Positions 60,555 through 64,000 of a stretch of 64,000 nt of DNA are shown here, piece after piece; within the stretch, counting starts at the first letter, position 1; every line of letters begins with the position of its first letter. The stretch comes from Amycolatopsis alkalitolerans. Its GTDB lineage: Bacteria > Actinomycetota > Actinomycetes > Mycobacteriales > Pseudonocardiaceae. The notes under the pieces are model-generated. The model did not search any database, was not told the DNA's origin, and saw only the letters and a program-made list of their open reading frames with translations. The DNA is taken from positions 62,001 to 126,000 of the forward strand of contig NZ_VDFW01000012.1 in assembly GCF_006152065.1 (NCBI RefSeq). The letters run 5' to 3'. The translations under genes were made by a program, and so were the position numbers.

Positions 60555-62189
60555 TCACGAGCGCATGGTCCGGCGAACGGGACCGAGTAGTTCGGGGAGC
60601 AGACGGTATGCCTGAACTATCCATTCGCATAGCCGCGGGCGGGTGGTGCGCGGGTCGATGATGTCCTGTATCGCGAATCGCTCGGCGGTCAGGAATGGGT
60701 TCTCGATGGGGCTCAGTTCGGCGTAGAGTTGTTTCCGCAGTGACTCGGGATCGGCAGCCTCGCTGAGTTCCCGGCGGTATGCCGCCTCCACCCCGCCTTC
60801 GATGGGAATGGAGCCCCAGTGCGCGGTCGGCCATGCGAGTCGCCAGTTGATCGCGCGGCACAGCGGCGCATACGCCGAACCGGCCAATCCGTACGCCCGG
60901 CGGACGAAAATGGTCGCCCACGGCACACCGGCCTGTTCGATCGCCATCTGCGCGCGAATTCCCTTGCGTACCGCGCCGGCGGCCTCGGCCGTGGTGCCCA
61001 CCATCGTGCCCGGCTGGTCGACGAAATTGATGATCGGGATGTGGAACGAATCGGCCATGTCCACGAACCGGATCAGCTTCTCGGCCGACTGTGCGGTGAG
61101 CGCGCCGCCCATGTGCATCGGGTCGCTGGCCAGTACGGCGACCGGATGGCCGCCCAGCCGCGCCAGGCAGGTGATCTCCGACCTGCCGTTGTACCGGCCG
61201 ATCTCGAAGATGCTGTCCTTGTCGAACACTGATTTCAGGATCCGTCGCATGTCATACGCCTGGCGTTTCGCGCCGGGGATGACGGTGGCGAGGAAGTCGT
61301 CCTGGCGGTCCACCGGATCGGACGACTCGGCCACCGGCGGCGTCTCGTACACGTTGCTCGGCAAGTAGCTCAGGAAACGGCGGGCCTGGCTGATGGCGCC
61401 CGCCTCGTCGGCGGCTTCGTTGTCCACCACGCCGGAGCCGCGCGCGTGCACCTGCGAGCCACCGAGTTGGTGCGGGGTCACGTCCTCGCCCACCGCCGCC
61501 TTGACCACCGCGGGGCCGCCGGCGAACACGTACGACGTGTTCTCGGTCATCACGGAGAAATGGCTGGCGCACACGCGGATCGCGCCCAGTCCGGCGGCCG
61601 CGCCCAGTGCCACGCCGATCACGGGCACGTAACCGAGCTGAGCGACGAACGGCCAGTCCCGGTAGCCCGGAATCTTCGTGGACGACATCTGCTTCAACAG
61701 GTTCACACTGCCGCCCGCGGTTTCCACCAGCCGGACCAGCGGCATCCGGTATTCCAGCGCCAGCCGCTCGGCGTACTGCCACTTGTCCGGATTGGTCGAC
61801 TCCGAAGACCCGCCGCGGACGGTGAAGTCCTCCGCGACGATCACCACCTCGTGGCCGCCGACGCGACCGGTTCCGGTCACCACGTTCGACGGCGTCACGT
61901 TGAGCAGGTTGCCCTCGGCGTCGTATTCGGCGGCACCGGTGAACTTGCCGATCTCCCGGAACGTGCCCGGGTCGACGAGCAGGTCTATCCGTTCGCGCAC
62001 GCTCTTGCGGCCGCGTTCGTGCTGCCGGGCGACCTTGTCGGCGCCGCCGAGCTGTTCGGCGAACCAGCTGCGGGACTTCAGTTGGGCGACCCACCAGGGT
62101 TCCCCGTTCGGGCCCGCGGCGCTGGTTCCCACCGGCACGTTTCTGGTGGCGGGCTCCTGCGGGCGATTCCCGCCGATCGGCGCGTTCAT
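60555..62189 (-). CDS. Acyl-CoA carboxylase carboxyltransferase 2
   Basis: 544-aa carboxyltransferase distinct from the one at 50092. It has an N-terminal extension (about 30 residues), VAEDFTVRGGSSESTNPDKWQYAERLA, GGSVNLLKQMSS and NFVDQPGTMVGTTAEAAGAVRKG. It resembles the methylcrotonyl/other acyl-CoA CT group more than the propionyl type. ATG at 62189 overlaps the SucD-like stop (ATGA). Its operon partners are a biotin carrier and a two-subunit CoA ligase. Confidence 0.92.
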   Translation of the reverse strand: MNAPIGGNRPQEPATRNVPVGTSAAGPNGEPWWVAQLKSRSWFAEQLGGADKVARQHERGRKSVRERIDLLVDPGTFREIGKFTGAAEYDAEGNLLNVTPSNVVTGTGRVGGHEVVIVAEDFTVRGGSSESTNPDKWQYAERLALEYRMPLVRLVETAGGSVNLLKQMSSTKIPGYRDWPFVAQLGYVPVIGVALGAAAGLGAIRVCASHFSVMTENTSYVFAGGPAVVKAAVGEDVTPHQLGGSQVHARGSGVVDNEAADEAGAISQARRFLSYLPSNVYETPPVAESSDPVDRQDDFLATVIPGAKRQAYDMRRILKSVFDKDSIFEIGRYNGRSEITCLARLGGHPVAVLASDPMHMGGALTAQSAEKLIRFVDMADSFHIPIINFVDQPGTMVGTTAEAAGAVRKGIRAQMAIEQAGVPWATIFVRRAYGLAGSAYAPLCRAINWRLAWPTAHWGSIPIEGGVEAAYRRELSEAADPESLRKQLYAELSPIENPFLTAERFAIQDIIDPRTTRPRLCEWIVQAYRLLPELLGPVRRTMRS

Positions 62190-63094
62190 GAGTGCTCCAT
62201 CGGTCCGAGTACGTCGATCAACCGGGCGCGCAGTTCGTCCAAGCTGTGCGCCAAGCGGGCACCGGCAGTGTGCAGCGCGTCGAGTTTGCCGGCGGCCGTG
62301 TCGGTGAGCAGGCGGCCCATCGGGGCGTGCCCGAACGGGACGGTGCTGGGCAGTGTTTCGGTGGCGCGACCAGGAATCAGCGCGATTACCGGGACACGGA
62401 CCGCCCCGGCCGCGATCGCGCCGGCCAGGTCGTATTCCTGATGGCCGGACGGTTCGCCGAACACGACGACCGCCTCGGTCTTCGGGTCGTCCTCGACGAT
62501 CCGCACCGCGTCCACCATCGACGTGGCCACGAACGGGCTGCCGCCCAGGCCCAGTTGCACGCTCGTGCCCATTCCCCACTGCCGCAGGTACAGGCTGATC
62601 TCCGACGCCATACCGCCGCTGCGGGACACCACGCCGACCGAACCGGCGGCGAACCGCTCCCACGGATCGTCGCCTCCCGGGCAGCCCCACCGGCCGACCT
62701 GCGGCACCACGATGCCTTGGCTGTTCGGCCCGACAACGCGCATACCGCGCGCGCGGGCGTGTTCGGCGGCGCGCAGGAAGCCGTGCAGTGGCACGTTCTC
62801 GGCGCTGACCACGGTCAGCCGGATCCCGGCTTCGGCCGATTCGACCAGCGAGTCCGGCACGAGCGGCGCCGGCACGTAGTTCATCGACACGGTGGCCCCG
62901 GTCGCGGCGACCGCGTCGGTGACCGAGTCGTACACCGGAACGCCGTGCACCTCGCCGCCGCCACGGCCGGGGGTGACACCGCAACTGATCCGGGTGCCGG
63001 ATCGCAGCATCCACGCCGTTTCCATCGTGCCCTGGCGGCCGGTGATGCCCTGGACGAGAAGTCCGGGCCCGCCGGACATCAGTTCCCGGATCAC
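62186..63094 (-). CDS. Succinyl-CoA synthetase alpha-like subunit (SucD/MtkB family)
   Basis: 302-aa CoA-binding ligase subunit (LVQGITGRQGTMETAWMLRSGT; VVSRSGGMASEI). The phosphorylated histidine is in PFGHAPMG. It is divergent from housekeeping SucD and closer in layout to pathway-specific thiokinases. GTG start overlaps the beta-like stop. It probably forms the acyl-CoA that carboxyltransferase 2 uses. Confidence 0.88.
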   Translation of the reverse strand: MIRELMSGGPGLLVQGITGRQGTMETAWMLRSGTRISCGVTPGRGGGEVHGVPVYDSVTDAVAATGATVSMNYVPAPLVPDSLVESAEAGIRLTVVSAENVPLHGFLRAAEHARARGMRVVGPNSQGIVVPQVGRWGCPGGDDPWERFAAGSVGVVSRSGGMASEISLYLRQWGMGTSVQLGLGGSPFVATSMVDAVRIVEDDPKTEAVVVFGEPSGHQEYDLAGAIAAGAVRVPVIALIPGRATETLPSTVPFGHAPMGRLLTDTAAGKLDALHTAGARLAHSLDELRARLIDVLGPMEHS

Positions 63095-64000
63095 GAGGCG
63101 CCCTCGGCTCGAGGTGTGCGCGCGTCGAGTGCGCCGGCGAGCATGCCGCAGGCGTCGTCCAACGATGCCTCCCTGCCGACGAACGTCACCGCGGGCGCCC
63201 GGTCGCCCAGCAGCTTCCGGGATTCCTCCTCGTTCGGTCCGGCGATCCGGACGACCAACGGCTTTTCCGTGGCGTCATAGGAAGTCCGGTCCAGCGCGGC
63301 GACCAGTGATTCGGCCAGCTCCCGGGTGTCCATCAGGCTCATCACCACCGCACCGACGATCCCGCCGCGAACATCCGGTGTGGACAGTCCGGCGGCGATC
63401 AGTTCGACCAGCTTGCTCTGTGGTGCGCCGGGGCTGCCGTCGACGTAGCAGGACGGTCGCAGGCCGAGGTCGACGAGCCGGTCGAGCACCACGAGCCCGG
63501 CGCCGCCGCCGACCACCAGCGCCGCCACGTCGCCGTCCAGCTCGAAGAACTTCACCGACGGCCGGTCCGGGAAGGCGGCGTCCGCGTTCGCCACGGCCTC
63601 CTCGCGGGCGGTGCGGGGCCGCGTGGCGGGCGACAGGCCCCGTGGCCGGTAGCGGGTGGCCAGCCAGCCGCTGTAGTCCTCGAACTCGACCGCCACGCCC
63701 ACCGCGACCAGCCGCTCACCGTTCCAGCGGAATGGGTTGACCTCGATCAGGGTCGCCTCGGACACGGTGAACGCCTGCCAGATGGCTTGCACGGCGCGGC
63801 TGAGTGGCCGGGTGAGTGCCGGTTCGACACCGGCGTCGCGCAATGCCGTACCAATCTCGTAGCCGGTGAGGCCGCGGGTCATCGAGATCGGCACGGTAAC
63901 CGCGGTCGAGGCGTCGAAACCGACCCCGCCCGAACGGGAAACCCGCAACACCGCGCCGCCGTGACCGGTGTCGAGACCGATCGACGCGTAGCATTCCGAG
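63091..64000 (-). CDS. Succinyl-CoA synthetase beta-like ATP-grasp subunit (partial)
   Basis: Partial gene that runs off the right edge; the last 303 codons are visible. The open frame continues through 64000, reading SECYASIGLDTGHGGAVLRV at the edge, so the internal GTG at 63951 is not the true start. It matches the C-terminal part of SucC-type subunits (LIEVNPFRWNGERLVAVGVAVEFED, AALVVGGGAGLVVLDRLVDLGL, GAVVMSLMDTRELAESLV). It pairs with the SucD-like gene by overlap. Confidence 0.87.
   Translation of the reverse strand, partial: SECYASIGLDTGHGGAVLRVSRSGGVGFDASTAVTVPISMTRGLTGYEIGTALRDAGVEPALTRPLSRAVQAIWQAFTVSEATLIEVNPFRWNGERLVAVGVAVEFEDYSGWLATRYRPRGLSPATRPRTAREEAVANADAAFPDRPSVKFFELDGDVAALVVGGGAGLVVLDRLVDLGLRPSCYVDGSPGAPQSKLVELIAAGLSTPDVRGGIVGAVVMSLMDTRELAESLVAALDRTSYDATEKPLVVRIAGPNEEESRKLLGDRAPAVTFVGREASLDDACGMLAGALDARTPRAEGAS

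Overview
The window is a high-GC actinobacterial chromosome segment. It shows frequent GTG and TTG starts, ATGA/GTGA start-stop overlaps, many TetR/LysR/GntR-controlled catabolic operons and F420-type (luciferase-like) oxidoreductases. An Amycolatopsis/Pseudonocardia-like organism is my guess, inferred from style rather than from a marker gene. I see no rRNA, tRNA, CRISPR array or phage.

Region 1 (1-15.76 kb) looks like a dedicated tetrahydrofolate (THF) one-carbon system. It holds an NAD-type formate dehydrogenase start (fdsG, fdsB), a fused PABA synthase (pabAB), dihydropteroate synthase (folP) and an fhs-fchA-folD operon. Two divergent LysR regulators follow, then a six-gene operon: amidohydrolase, Rieske protein, MFS carrier, PanB-like hydroxymethyltransferase, double-Rieske/DUF2231 membrane protein and TauE/SafE permease. 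The same 17-bp box, TATAG-N7-YTATG (an LTTR-type T-N11-A palindrome), lies upstream of fdsG, fhs and the amidohydrolase operon. The FolD has lost the residues needed for cyclohydrolase activity, so FchA probably does that step. I infer a catabolic route in which the PanB-like enzyme loads a substrate carbon on THF, FolD/FchA/Fhs carry it to formate, and Fds burns the formate. I consider this the most novel system here.

Region 2 (15.8-17.2 kb) is a scar: a broken two-component pair (response regulator and sensor kinase) cut by a decayed IS630-type transposase. Region 3 (17.2-22.2 kb) is a minus-strand operon with an ABC importer (PF04392-type binding protein), an FMN alpha-hydroxyacid oxidase, RidA and an SDR.

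Region 4 (22.3-35.2 kb) is an aromatic/alicyclic acid catabolon. A seven-gene minus-strand operon encodes a PaaK-like CoA ligase, two enoyl-CoA hydratases, an SDR, a class II aldolase, an MHS-type carrier and a thiolase. It faces a plus-strand Rieske ring-hydroxylating oxygenase operon (alpha, beta, an 80-aa protein, ferredoxin reductase, ferredoxin). A TetR gene sits between them, and near-identical palindromes flank it at both promoters.

Region 5 (36.4-48.7 kb) is a GntR-led plus-strand run: a Dpp/Opp-type ABC importer, three amidase-signature enzymes, an MFS carrier and two tiny AtzG-like proteins, one of them encoded in frame at the 3' end of the MFS gene. Region 6 (48.7-64 kb, all minus strand) is a TetR-led ten-gene operon (LLM oxidoreductase, NitT/TauT-type ABC importer, cyclase, APH-like kinase, NDP-forming acyl-CoA synthetase, carboxyltransferase, biotin carboxylase). 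Upstream lies a second operon (SucC-like, SucD-like, second carboxyltransferase, stand-alone biotin carrier). Together they look like a split biotin-dependent acyl-CoA carboxylase with two carboxyltransferases and two acyl-CoA ligase types.
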